Source: Kordiimonas lipolytica (GTDB taxonomy: Bacteria > Pseudomonadota > Alphaproteobacteria > Sphingomonadales > Kordiimonadaceae). From it: DNA of 64,000 nt. The DNA lies in the NCBI RefSeq assembly GCF_001550065.1, contig NZ_LRUB01000002.1:305925-369924 (forward strand), written 5' to 3'. Below are positions 35,495-44,025 of this stretch, piece by piece. The notes beneath the pieces are model-generated. The model worked only from the letters and a program-made list of their open reading frames with translations. It was not told where the DNA came from and searched no databases. Within the stretch, counting starts at the first letter, position 1. The number at the start of each line of letters is the position of its first letter. Position numbers and translations under genes: made by a program.

Positions 35495-35926
35495 ATGACC
35501 GAACTGTACAATACCGATATCCTGCGCTGGACCACACGCATTCCGCACACCGACCGGCTTCAGGTGGCGGACGCGACAGTGACCAAGACCAGCCGCATCT
35601 GCGGTAGCCGGATCAGCGCGGATGCCTGTGTCCGGAACGGGGTGATCACCGAATTCGGTCAGGAGGTGAAAGCCTGTGCACTTGGCCAGACTACAGCCGC
35701 CATCGTTGGCCAGCATGTGATCGGGCTCAGTGAAGACGAGCTTTCTGACATCGCCGCGCGTTTCCGCCATATGGTTAAGACCGGTGAGGCTGACTTCCCT
35801 GATAAGTGGGCAGCTTTGGCGCTTCTTGCCCCTGTGTGGGAGCATCCGGGTCGCCATGGCAGTGTGCTACTGCCCTTCGAGGTGCTTGAAAGCCTGTTCG
35901 CCGAAGCGGATCATGCAGGCAACTGA
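35495..35926 (+). CDS. IscU/NifU-like iron-sulfur scaffold family protein, two-cysteine form
   Basis: A 143-residue protein of the NifU N-terminal/IscU fold. Two of the three cluster cysteines are visible: Cys36 in SRICGSRI and Cys61 in VKACALGQTTAA. The third, normally in HCSxL, is Gly122 in RHGSVLLPFE. This two-cysteine form beside folE and hisI is, to my knowledge, common in alphaproteobacteria and of unclear role. The frame starts at 35462, but the ATG at 35495 follows TTTGGGG and fits the family N-terminus. It is divergent from folE, and 73 bases separate it from the next gene. Confidence 0.82.
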   Translation: MTELYNTDILRWTTRIPHTDRLQVADATVTKTSRICGSRISADACVRNGVITEFGQEVKACALGQTTAAIVGQHVIGLSEDELSDIAARFRHMVKTGEADFPDKWAALALLAPVWEHPGRHGSVLLPFEVLESLFAEADHAGN

Positions 35927-35999
35927 TTTCAATTCGATCTAACTATCGACAAAGTTCTGTTGTTCACTATGGTTGGCGCAAACCGAGTGGAGAGCGAAG

Positions 36000-37055
36000 A
36001 TGGTGCGACGTTTCATATCAGGCCTGTTGTTGCTGGCAGTAGGCATTGTCAGCCCGGCCCTTGCCAACGGCACGATGGATGAGATGACAGCCGCCATCAG
36101 CCGCGGGGATTTCAAGGACATCACCAGTGTTCTTGTCATGAAAAACGGTGACATCGTCTACGAGCGCTATTTCGGCAATGGCAAGCCCGACTATCTCAAT
36201 AACACGCGCTCCGCGACCAAAAGCATCACCAGCATGGCGGTGGGCGCGGCGATCGAGCAAGGCGCCTTCACCGGTGTTGATGACCCGGTCATGCCGCTGT
36301 TCCATGTCTATGACCCGATCAAGAACCTGAACGATGACAAGAAGGATATCCGCCTTAAGGACCTTCTGACCATGTCGTCTGCGCTTGATTGTAATGACAA
36401 TGACCAGACAACGCCGGGCTATGAAGACAAGATGCATGAAAAACAGGACTGGACGCGCTTCGCCCTGGACTTGCCAACCATGCCAGGCTGGTCGCGCGAT
36501 GGTATGGGGCTTGGGCCTTTCCGCTACTGCACAGTAGGGACATTCCTTACCGGTCAGGCGATCGAAATGGCGGTTGGGCAAAGCCTTGACGATTTCGTTG
36601 ACGCCGCCCTTTTCACGCCGCTTGGGATCAGCAAATACGAATGGTACCGCTCCCCCATCGGGGAAGAGCAGGCCGGTGGCGGGCTGGAACTCACGAGCCG
36701 CGACCTGATGAAGTTCGGCCAACTGGCGCTAGAGGACGGTGTCTGGCATGGCCGCAGGTTGCTGCCCGAAGGCTGGATCGCTGCAAGCACCAAGCCGCAC
36801 CGCAAGGTCAGTGAAACGCAAAGTTACGGATACCAGTGGTGGATCGGGGAGTTCTTCTCAGCCACTACGGGGCTGGTTCACAAGTCCTATTATATGGCCG
36901 GTAACGGCGGCAGCAAAGTTGCTGTCTTTGAGGACATGGGCCTTGTGGTGGTGATTACGGCTGAGCGATACAATACGCCCGGCATGCACCAGCAATCGAA
37001 CGACCTGCTGCAACGCTATATCCTGCCAGCCTATGAGGTTGGCGCCGTTCACTAG
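36000..37055 (+). CDS. Beta-lactamase-fold serine hydrolase (class C / esterase-like), exported
   Basis: A 351-residue protein with a signal peptide (FISGLLLLAVGIVSPALA). The nucleophile motif SxxK is SATK at residues 71-74, and the class C fold segments LKDLLTMSSAL, PLGISKYEW and GYQWWIG follow. The central Tyr motif is RYCTVG where YxN is usual. Such proteins are D-amino-acid peptidases, esterases or beta-lactamases; I do not think it confers resistance without evidence. The start at 36000 follows GGAGAGCG. It is one of three such hydrolases in the window and lies just upstream of a glutamate-synthase-like gene. Confidence 0.83.
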   Translation: MVRRFISGLLLLAVGIVSPALANGTMDEMTAAISRGDFKDITSVLVMKNGDIVYERYFGNGKPDYLNNTRSATKSITSMAVGAAIEQGAFTGVDDPVMPLFHVYDPIKNLNDDKKDIRLKDLLTMSSALDCNDNDQTTPGYEDKMHEKQDWTRFALDLPTMPGWSRDGMGLGPFRYCTVGTFLTGQAIEMAVGQSLDDFVDAALFTPLGISKYEWYRSPIGEEQAGGGLELTSRDLMKFGQLALEDGVWHGRRLLPEGWIAASTKPHRKVSETQSYGYQWWIGEFFSATTGLVHKSYYMAGNGGSKVAVFEDMGLVVVITAERYNTPGMHQQSNDLLQRYILPAYEVGAVH

Positions 37056-37136
37056 AGGTCTGTTGTCGCTTTACTGATCCGCCCGCCTGTGCGAGCCTTC
37101 TGGCAAGAACGGTCTGGCAAGGAAAAGGGGCATCGG

Positions 37137-38633
37137 ATGGACGCGCTTCTGGCGAATCTTCCCATCATCTTGAAATATATGGCGCTTGTTTTTGTGCTCG
37201 CCATTGGACTGGGCGTGCTGTGGGTCATTGGGGCCTACTGGCGTGACAAGACCCAGCATGAAAGTGCGCTCAGGCGCAACTACCCGGTGATTGCCCGCTT
37301 CCGATATCTGTTTGAGCATCTGGGCGAGTTTTTCCGCCAGTATTTCTTCGCGCTGGACCGCGAGGAAATGCCCTTCAATAGGGCGGAGCGGTCATGGGTT
37401 TACCGTGCCGCGAAAGATGTGGATTCGACCGTCGCTTTCGGCAGCACGCGGGACCTTCGTCCAGCAGGGACCGTGTTTTTTGCCAACTGCGCCTTCCCCG
37501 CGATGGATGAGGAGGAAGCCGAGCCCACGCCTGTCACCATCGGCCCGGGTGCCAGGCACCCTTATACTACCAGCAGCATTTTCAATATCTCGGCCATGAG
37601 CTTTGGGGCCCTTTCAGTGCCGGCTGTGCGGGCGCTTTCCATGGGTGCAAAGAAGGCGGGTATCTGGATGAATACCGGTGAAGGCGGCCTGTCCCCTTAT
37701 CACCTTGAAGGCGGCTGCGACATCGTCTTCCAGATAGGCACAGCCAAGTTTGGGGTGCGGAAACCGGAAGGCGGTTTTGACGAAGAAAAGCTGAAGGCGG
37801 TTGCTGCGCGCGAACAGGTTAAGATGTTCGAAATCAAGATGAGCCAGGGAGCCAAACCCGGCAAGGGCGGCATCCTGCCAGGCATCAAGGTGACGGAAGA
37901 GATCGCCGAAATCCGCGGCATTCCTGTTGGCGAAAGCGCCATCAGCCCAAACCGCCACCCGGAAATGAAAGGTGTGGGCGATATCCTCGATATGGTCACT
38001 TACGTGCGTGAGACCACGGGCAAGCCCACGGGCCTCAAGATGGTGGTGGGTGACGAAGAATTTTTCGGTGAACTATTCGCAGAAGTTGCCAAGCGCGGTG
38101 CGGAGAGTGCGCCCGACTTTATCACCCTTGATGGCGGCGACGGCGGCACGGGTGCCGCGCCCATGAGCCTGATTGACAATATGGGTATGCCTCTGCGCGA
38201 AAGCTTGCCGCTTCTGGTGGATAGCCTGAAGAAAAACGGCCTGAGGGAGCGTGTCAAAGTGATTGCATCAGGCAAGCTGATAAACCCGTCCGAGGTAGCG
38301 TGGGCCTTCTGCGCGGGGGCGGATTTCGTCAATAGCGCGCGGGGCTTCATGTTCTCGCTCGGCTGTATTCAGGCGCTTCAGTGCAACAAGAACACCTGCC
38401 CCACGGGCATCACCACCCATGACAAGCGCCTTCAGCGCGGCTTGGTGCCAGAGACAAAGGCCGACCGTGTGGCGCACTATGCTGAAAACATGAAGAAGGA
38501 AATCTGTATCATCGCCCACAGCTGCGGTGTGGCAGAACCCCGAGCGCTCAGACGCAAGCATGCCCGCATTGTCATGCGACCGGGCCTGAGCAAATCCATG
38601 GCAGAGCTGTGGCCCGATGTGGCGGAAGGGTAG
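37137..38633 (+). CDS. FMN-binding glutamate synthase family protein (GltB-like domain), membrane-anchored
   Basis: A 498-residue protein with one N-terminal membrane helix (ILKYMALVFVLAIGLGVLWVIGA) followed by the FMN-binding glutamate synthase domain. Visible are SAMSFGALSVPAVRALS, QGAKPGKGGILPG, DGGDGGTGAAPMSL and the iron-sulfur cysteines Cys410, Cys416 and Cys421 (C-x5-C-x4-C, ending TCPTG). It lacks the amidotransferase domain, so it is not a full glutamate synthase; these single-domain relatives have no settled reaction. The start at 37137 follows AAGGGG, and the longer frame to 37089 is rejected. It may be transcribed with the serine hydrolase gene 81 bases upstream. Confidence 0.85.
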   Translation: MDALLANLPIILKYMALVFVLAIGLGVLWVIGAYWRDKTQHESALRRNYPVIARFRYLFEHLGEFFRQYFFALDREEMPFNRAERSWVYRAAKDVDSTVAFGSTRDLRPAGTVFFANCAFPAMDEEEAEPTPVTIGPGARHPYTTSSIFNISAMSFGALSVPAVRALSMGAKKAGIWMNTGEGGLSPYHLEGGCDIVFQIGTAKFGVRKPEGGFDEEKLKAVAAREQVKMFEIKMSQGAKPGKGGILPGIKVTEEIAEIRGIPVGESAISPNRHPEMKGVGDILDMVTYVRETTGKPTGLKMVVGDEEFFGELFAEVAKRGAESAPDFITLDGGDGGTGAAPMSLIDNMGMPLRESLPLLVDSLKKNGLRERVKVIASGKLINPSEVAWAFCAGADFVNSARGFMFSLGCIQALQCNKNTCPTGITTHDKRLQRGLVPETKADRVAHYAENMKKEICIIAHSCGVAEPRALRRKHARIVMRPGLSKSMAELWPDVAEG

Positions 38634-38730
38634 CGGTAATCGATCTACAGATTTTCGCGCGTTCGCTTGTGATGGCGTTTCAATCTAGCTCTATTCCGGG
38701 CCGCCGAATCCAGATTGTAGGTCGGAGGTT

Positions 38731-39561
38731 TTACAGCTGTGCCTGTTCGTATGCCATGTATAGTCGGTTGATCATCTCTTGGTCTTCGATTTCGTCCAAT
38801 GTCACGTTAAAAACCGCTTGCTGGTTGGTAGTTGCGTCAATAGGGAACAGAATGCCAGACCCATACGGATAGCCTTCTTCCTTCACAAAGAGCCGTGCCA
38901 TGTCGGACTCAAAGACCGAAAAATTGAAGGCCTTCCGAAGGGTAGGCGTGTTGCTGCCTTGTGACCAGGCAAGCACAAGTAATTGATATTCGCCGATATC
39001 AAACTTGCCCAGATTTCCTCGCGTGAAGTCGCGAATGTGCGACATCAGGTCTGTTCCGATCGTGACAGCCGGGCCGTTGGGAACATACTTGGAATTTATT
39101 TCGATCTGGGTTTTCTTGGTGATCTCACTGATCGTTGCTGATTGCGTCCTGCTCCAGCTGCTGAAAGATGCGATGAAGCCTGACCAGATCGTATCGCTTG
39201 GTACCGTGATGTTGCTGAACGGGATTTGAGCAACGATTTCGTTCCGGCTGATGGCTTCGGGTTGCAGATAGTAAGTTTGAGCCGGCATCACATGGGCATA
39301 ACCCGTGTCTTTGGACTTGATGAATATGTCCATTCGCTCGACCACTCCGCCCGCGCCCCCTTTGTTGACAAGCTGAACAAACAAGTTTGCGGTCAGGTTT
39401 CCCCAGGTTTCAAACAGGGTCATGTTGCGCCCAACAACAAGGTCGAGGTTGGGCTTTTCGAAATAGGTATAAAGCGGCTTCATCTGCGACAGAACGACCG
39501 CGACAATGGAAATCACGATTGGGGCTAACGCCCAGCGTCCAGCTTTTGTGTCTTCAGCCAT
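38731..39561 (-). CDS. Hypothetical protein with one N-terminal membrane helix
   Basis: A 276-residue protein with a cytoplasmic basic start, one helix (about residues 10-26, ALAPIVISIVAVVLSQM) and a long beta-rich outside domain. I do not recognise a family. Codon use and base composition look more AT-rich than the flanking genes, and the neighbours are unrelated, so it may have been acquired. GGGGGAAC precedes the ATG at 39561, making this start better than 39573. No partner gene is adjacent. Confidence 0.65.
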   Translation of the reverse strand: MAEDTKAGRWALAPIVISIVAVVLSQMKPLYTYFEKPNLDLVVGRNMTLFETWGNLTANLFVQLVNKGGAGGVVERMDIFIKSKDTGYAHVMPAQTYYLQPEAISRNEIVAQIPFSNITVPSDTIWSGFIASFSSWSRTQSATISEITKKTQIEINSKYVPNGPAVTIGTDLMSHIRDFTRGNLGKFDIGEYQLLVLAWSQGSNTPTLRKAFNFSVFESDMARLFVKEEGYPYGSGILFPIDATTNQQAVFNVTLDEIEDQEMINRLYMAYEQAQL

Positions 39562-39662
39562 AAGTTCCCCCAATGCTGGAAAGAATTATCACTCAAAACG
39601 TATGCGTGCTTAGTAAAGGTGGTTTATGCTAACCCCTGGGTTGAAGGCGGGCAAGCTGCTTT

Positions 39663-41060
39663 TCAGAGGCTGAGCGCCTCGCCCATCTCGCGGATAGTGT
39701 CGATTTTCTGGTTTAGCGGCGACCAGTCGTCGCGCTCGGCGATGTGGGACCAGATGTCTTCCACTTCATCAATCAGCATGGTGCAGGGCGCGTCGCCGTG
39801 GAAATAGGGGTGCTTCAGCGCGCCGGGTTTTGCAGGACTATAGCCCTTGAGCGCGTCGCAGAGCTCGCCAAATTCTTTGTAACGCTCTGCCTTGGGGCTG
39901 GCCATGGCGCGGTTTTCGCTGATGCCGCCGCCGAACCAGTCGAAGAAGAAGCGCTCATAAGGGAACTGTTCCCTCAGCATGAAATTGTTGATGAGTGTGA
40001 GGAGCGCATCATCAACCTTGTCGCCCTTCGGCTTGATGCCCAGCCGCGCCAGCAGCTTTTCACGTAGCGCGGCAAGATAGATGCTGGGGAAGGGCGCCAG
40101 CACATCCTTCAGTGCCTGTTCCTCGCAGATATCCGCCAGCGCGCCGCCAAGTTGGTAGATGTTCCAGTGCAGCGCATCGGGCTGGCGGCCGAAGGCATAA
40201 AGCCCGGTCTCATCGAAATAGGCAGCGGTGAACTGCAGGTCCATTTTCGGCAGGAAGCGCCAGGGGCCGAAATCGAACACCTCGCCCGAAATATTGATAT
40301 TGTCTGTGTTCAGTACGCCATGTACGAACCCGGCGGCCATCAGTTCGGCGGCCTGCACAGCCACTCGTTCCATCACAAGGCCAAGGAAATGAAGAGCCTT
40401 TTCAGCGGCGCTGCCTTTCATTTCGGTATCGAAATAATATTTCAGGCAGTAGTCCACGAGCTTCGTCAGCTTTTCCTTATCGGTGAAATAGGCGTGGCGC
40501 TGGAAGGTGCCGATGCGGATGTTGCCGTGGGTCAGGCGCACCATCACGGCGGAGCGGGTGGGTGAGGGTTCATCCCCGCGCATCAGGCTTTCGCCCGTTT
40601 CGATAATGGAGAAGGTTTTTGAAGTGTTCACCCCAAGCGCTTCCAGCATCTCGGTCGCCATGATCTCGCGCACGCCGCCCTTCAGGGTCAGCCGCCCGTC
40701 ACCGGACCGGCTGTAGGGCGTGGTGCCGCTGCCTTTGGTGCCAAGGTCCATCAATCGGCCCTGATCGTCCCGCATCTGGGCGAACAGGAAACCGCGGCCG
40801 TCGCCGATATCCGGGTTATAAACCTGGAACTGGTGGCCGTGATAGCGCTGGGCCAGGGGCGAGGGCAGATTGTCGTCCAGTGGTTCGAAGCGGGCGAAAT
40901 GTTTGACCCAGTCGTCATCCGACAGGTGATCAAGCCCGACCGACCTCGCAGCCCGGTCATTCCTGTAGCGTTGGATCGCCTGCGGAAAATCAGCCGCCTG
41001 AACCGGATCGGCGAAACCTTCACCGAGGTTCAAGAAGGCGGTTTCGGGGCGATAAGTCAT
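39663..41060 (-). CDS. selO: SelO/YdiU family protein AMPylase
   Basis: A 465-residue SelO pseudokinase. This family transfers AMP to Ser, Thr or Tyr of proteins, with roles in redox balance. Conserved are RYHGHQFQVYNPDIGDGRGFLF in the glycine-rich region, LDLGTKGSGTTPYSRSGDGRLTLKGG with the catalytic lysine region, and HGVLNTDNINISGEVFDFGPW with the Asn and Asp of the metal site. It is a little shorter than typical family members and lacks the C-terminal redox Cys or Sec found in many. The start overlaps the nitroreductase stop as ATGA, so they are one operon. Confidence 0.93.
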   Translation of the reverse strand: MTYRPETAFLNLGEGFADPVQAADFPQAIQRYRNDRAARSVGLDHLSDDDWVKHFARFEPLDDNLPSPLAQRYHGHQFQVYNPDIGDGRGFLFAQMRDDQGRLMDLGTKGSGTTPYSRSGDGRLTLKGGVREIMATEMLEALGVNTSKTFSIIETGESLMRGDEPSPTRSAVMVRLTHGNIRIGTFQRHAYFTDKEKLTKLVDYCLKYYFDTEMKGSAAEKALHFLGLVMERVAVQAAELMAAGFVHGVLNTDNINISGEVFDFGPWRFLPKMDLQFTAAYFDETGLYAFGRQPDALHWNIYQLGGALADICEEQALKDVLAPFPSIYLAALREKLLARLGIKPKGDKVDDALLTLINNFMLREQFPYERFFFDWFGGGISENRAMASPKAERYKEFGELCDALKGYSPAKPGALKHPYFHGDAPCTMLIDEVEDIWSHIAERDDWSPLNQKIDTIREMGEALSL

Positions 41061-41659
41061 CGGCCCTCATTGCTTTCCGGGAAGCCCCAAGTGATATGAT
41101 CGCTTATATTGGGGCGGGGGCGTTCGGTTGGCTCGTCTGCCTGGTTGCCAAAGAACAGGAAGCCTGCGATCTGCTCGTTTGCCGAAAGGCCCAAACCGTT
41201 CGCGACCGTTTTGCTATAGGCCGCCCAGCCGGTCAGCCACTGGCTGGCAAAGCCAAGCGCTGTTGCGGCCACCAGCATGTTTTGGCAGGCCGCGCCGATG
41301 GATAGTTCCTGCTCAAGCACTGGGATTTTGTGATCAGGGTTGAGGCACATGATGGCCACCACAAGTACAGGCCCCTGACTAGCGTAGCCCTTCATTTTTT
41401 CGGCGACCCTCGGGTCGCGCTCATCTTCAACCACCAGGCCTTCGGCAATCAGGTCACCCAGCTTCTCACGCTCAGCGCCCGTGAGTACCAGGAACCGCCA
41501 GGGCGCCAGTTTGCCGTGGTCTGGCACGCGCATACCGGCGGCTAGAATCTTCTCCATCTCGGCCCGGTCGGGGCCCGGTCCAACCATGTCCTTCGCCTTG
41601 ACGCTGCGGCGGTTCATTAGAAGATCATAGGTGGCTTCGTTGGGCGTGTTGAAGGACAT
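41057..41659 (-). CDS. Nitroreductase family FMN oxidoreductase
   Basis: A 200-residue nitroreductase-fold protein, a dimeric FMN enzyme that reduces nitro or quinone compounds with NAD(P)H. Signature segments are LMNRRSVKAKDM at the start, VPDHGKLAPWRFLVL, and GAACQNMLVAATALGFASQWLTGW in the core. It resembles the RutE/YdjA group. It is the first gene of a two-gene operon with selO (four-base overlap). A ribosome binding site is not obvious. Physiological substrate unknown. Confidence 0.9.
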   Translation of the reverse strand: MSFNTPNEATYDLLMNRRSVKAKDMVGPGPDRAEMEKILAAGMRVPDHGKLAPWRFLVLTGAEREKLGDLIAEGLVVEDERDPRVAEKMKGYASQGPVLVVAIMCLNPDHKIPVLEQELSIGAACQNMLVAATALGFASQWLTGWAAYSKTVANGLGLSANEQIAGFLFFGNQADEPTERPRPNISDHITWGFPESNEGR

Positions 41660-41729
41660 TGATTGACTTTCAGTTTATCGTCGGTTGCTGGCAGGGATAT
41701 TGGGGTTTGCCCTGCGCCTGTCAATGGGA

Positions 41730-42251
41730 TTAGCCGCCGGTAGGGTCCAGATGTTTGTAGAATATGGTCGTGTCGCCGAAACTGTCATCGGCTTCAATGG
41801 TGTAATGGGGCACTGTACCAACGCACGTATAACCCATGCGGGAATAGAGGCCTTCTGCAATATCGCCGGTGGCTGTATCCAGCATCAAAAGGGTGCGGCC
41901 TTTCTCCAGGGCGAGCCGCTCCAGCGCGATCATAAGGTTGCGCCCCACGCCGATGCCGCGGGCATCCGGATGGACCATCAGTTTCTGAACTTCCGCCCTG
42001 TGGCGGCCGTTGGCTTTCATGCAGGGCGCCAGCTGAACGGATCCGATCACCTTGTCACCGACATGGGCAATCAGCATCCAGACCTGGCCGGATTTCAGTG
42101 CGGCATTGACATCATGCCAATAGGCTTCAGCTTCTTCCGGCTCAAGCGGCGCGTGAAACCCGATGGAGGCCCCTTCGCCCACAGTGCGGACCAGCATGTC
42201 GACAAAGGCGGGCAGGTAATCTGTCAGGTTGGCTATCTGTTCGATCTTCAT
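41730..42251 (-). CDS. GNAT-family N-acetyltransferase
   Basis: A 173-residue GNAT protein. The acetyl-CoA binding motif A is VQKLMVHPDARGIGVGRNLM around residue 92, with VHPDARGIGVGR holding the pyrophosphate-binding QxxGxG/A-like turn, and motif B LYSRMGYTCVG further on. Length is typical for a single-domain enzyme transferring acetyl groups to amines; the acceptor is not known. AGGAAG precedes the ATG. It is divergent from the sorbosone dehydrogenase cassette, sharing a 105-base promoter region with an inverted repeat. Confidence 0.88.
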   Translation of the reverse strand: MKIEQIANLTDYLPAFVDMLVRTVGEGASIGFHAPLEPEEAEAYWHDVNAALKSGQVWMLIAHVGDKVIGSVQLAPCMKANGRHRAEVQKLMVHPDARGIGVGRNLMIALERLALEKGRTLLMLDTATGDIAEGLYSRMGYTCVGTVPHYTIEADDSFGDTTIFYKHLDPTGG

Positions 42252-42273
42252 CCGAGCTTCCTGAAAAGACGTA

Positions 42274-42295
42274 AGAAGGCATGATCACCTTCTTG
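42274..42295. promoter_or_regulatory. Inverted repeat between GNAT gene and dehydrogenase cassette
   Basis: Perfect 7-bp arms AAGAAGG and CCTTCTT separated by eight bases, between two divergent genes whose starts are at 42251 and 42357. Position suggests an operator; a GTTTGTTTT tail on the plus strand also allows a weak terminator reading. Confidence 0.35.
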
Positions 42296-42356
42296 TTTGT
42301 TTTCAACATCATACCCATGCGCTATAGCTACTGGCAATCAAGCCCGGAGGAAAAAG

Positions 42357-43634
42357 ATGAAAAAGATTATCGCTGTTGCTGCCATGACCGCAGCGCTTGC
42401 AATGCCCGCCGCAGCCGAGGTGGTAGGCGTGAACCCGTCTGCGAAGGTGGATGAGGCAACTGGCATTCGCGTTCCTGCGGGCTTCAAAAGCACTGTATTT
42501 GCAGACGGCGTGGGCTTTGCCCGCCATATGGCCGTGTCCGAAAGTGGTTGGCTGTATGTGGCCTTGATGCGACCGCAGGACGGGTTTGGCGCGGTGGCGC
42601 TGAAGGACACGGACGGTGACGGCAAGGCGGACGAGCGCAAATATTTTGCACAGGGTTTAACTGGCACCGGCATGGGTATTGAGGGCGGCAAGCTTTACTA
42701 TGGCACCAACACCTCGATCCTGCGCTGGGATGTGCCGACTGATGGCGCACCCGTGGGTGAAGCAGAAGTGGTTGTGAGCGGCATGGAAGACCGCAGCCAG
42801 CACGCAGCCAAGCCTTTCACCTTCGATGGTGCCGGGCACATTTATGTGAACATCGGTGCGCCATCGAACGCCTGCATGGAAAAGATGCGCACCAAGGGCT
42901 CGCCCGGCATGGACCCATGCCCGATCCTTGAGGAATTTGGCGGTATCTGGCGTTTTGATCTTTCGAAGGCGGGGCAGAGCCAGGCAGACGGTATGCGCTA
43001 TGCCACCGGGGTCCGGAACGCCATGGCGCTGGATTGGAACAGCGCGGCTGACAGCCTTTATCTGGCGCAGCATGGCCGCGACCAGCTGCAGAGCTTCTTC
43101 CCCGATCTTTATGACGCCGAAGCCAGTGCCAACCTGCCGGCGGAGGAGTTCCACCGTGTGGGTGAAGGCGCGGATATGGGCTGGCCATACGGTTATGTGG
43201 ACCCCAGCAACGATGGCCGGGTGTTGATGCCGGAATATGGTGGCGACGGCAAAATGACGACTGACCGCGGCCAGATGCCGATGATCGCCTTCCCGGGGCA
43301 CTGGGCGCCGAATGACATGATTTTTGTCAAGGGTGACAAGTTGCCGATGGGCTATAAGAATGGGGCGTTGATCGCTTTCCACGGTAGTTGGAACCGGGCG
43401 CCTTTGCCGCAGGCTGGCTACCGCGTTGTATTCGTGCCGATGGACGGGCAAGGCGAATTGGCAGGTGACTGGGTTACCTTCGCGGACGGCTTCCCCGGCA
43501 TGGAAGTGGTAAAAAGCCCCCGCGATGCCAAGCACCGGCCTACGGGCCTTGCGGAAGGGCCGGACGGCGCTATTTATATTTCCAGCCTGATGTCGGGCGG
43601 ACGCATTTATCGGGTGACGTATGAAAGCAATTAA
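42357..43634 (+). CDS. Sorbosone dehydrogenase-like PQQ/glucose dehydrogenase family protein, periplasmic
   Basis: A 425-residue exported protein (signal peptide MKKIIAVAAMTAALAMPAAA) of the glucose/sorbosone dehydrogenase six-bladed propeller fold. Recognisable are VFADGVGFARHMAVSESGWLYVALM, GVRNAMALDWNS, the GADMGWPYGYVDPSN repeat and LIAFHGSWNRAP near the C-terminal part. Family enzymes oxidise aldoses or aldehydes in the periplasm with PQQ. GGAGG precedes the ATG at 42357. The gene overlaps the following cytochrome c gene by 14 bases and begins a four-gene cassette; the cytochrome is the obvious electron acceptor. The cofactor is inferred from the family, not seen. Confidence 0.88.
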   Translation: MKKIIAVAAMTAALAMPAAAEVVGVNPSAKVDEATGIRVPAGFKSTVFADGVGFARHMAVSESGWLYVALMRPQDGFGAVALKDTDGDGKADERKYFAQGLTGTGMGIEGGKLYYGTNTSILRWDVPTDGAPVGEAEVVVSGMEDRSQHAAKPFTFDGAGHIYVNIGAPSNACMEKMRTKGSPGMDPCPILEEFGGIWRFDLSKAGQSQADGMRYATGVRNAMALDWNSAADSLYLAQHGRDQLQSFFPDLYDAEASANLPAEEFHRVGEGADMGWPYGYVDPSNDGRVLMPEYGGDGKMTTDRGQMPMIAFPGHWAPNDMIFVKGDKLPMGYKNGALIAFHGSWNRAPLPQAGYRVVFVPMDGQGELAGDWVTFADGFPGMEVVKSPRDAKHRPTGLAEGPDGAIYISSLMSGGRIYRVTYESN

Positions 43635-44025
43635 TCTTGGAATGGTCGCGGCAGTGCTGGTTTCCAGCACCGCCATGGCGGAAGACGCGCCGGTTGATGT
43701 GCGCGAAGTGAAGGGCAAGGCGCTCTATGAAGAGCACTGTGCTTCCTGTCACCAGTTCGACGGTGGCGGCGTGCCTATGCTGCAGCCCGAACTTATCGAC
43801 AAGCCGCGCGCCAATGGCCCGGTTGGCGGCGTGATTGACATGATCCTGTTCGGCAGCGCCGCCATGAAGCCGACGGACGAAGATTATTCGAACGAGATGC
43901 CGGCTTTCGCGCATCTTTCAGACAAAGATATTGCCCTGATTGCCACTTATGTACGCACGCACTTTGACAATAATGGCGGCCTCGTCACTTCTGACGATGT
44001 CCGCGACCGCCGACCAGCAAACTGA
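43621..44025 (+). CDS. Periplasmic c-type cytochrome, electron acceptor of the dehydrogenase
   Basis: A 134-residue single-heme cytochrome c with signal peptide (NLGMVAAVLVSSTAMA). The heme site is CASCH at residues 40-44 and the distal ligand is probably Met93 in NEMPAF, followed by the C-terminal helix ALIATYVRTHF, giving a complete fold. It starts inside the end of the dehydrogenase gene (14-base overlap), so the two proteins are made together and should exchange electrons. The 3' end of the gene is overlapped out of frame by the TonB receptor start. PQQ dehydrogenases commonly use such partners. Confidence 0.93.
   Translation: MKAINLGMVAAVLVSSTAMAEDAPVDVREVKGKALYEEHCASCHQFDGGGVPMLQPELIDKPRANGPVGGVIDMILFGSAAMKPTDEDYSNEMPAFAHLSDKDIALIATYVRTHFDNNGGLVTSDDVRDRRPAN

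Noticed and set aside
36000..37055. Antibiotic-resistance beta-lactamase
   Set aside because: The fold and SxxK motif are shared with esterases and D-peptidases; the YxN motif is altered (YCT) and there is no ampR-like regulator, so resistance is not supported.
37137..38633. Glutamate synthase large subunit (gltB)
   Set aside because: It is about a third of the length, lacks the amidotransferase and C-terminal domains, and has a membrane helix.
42657..43718. A 353-codon minus-strand frame opposite the sorbosone dehydrogenase
   Set aside because: Antisense of a conserved gene; no ribosome binding site or domain.
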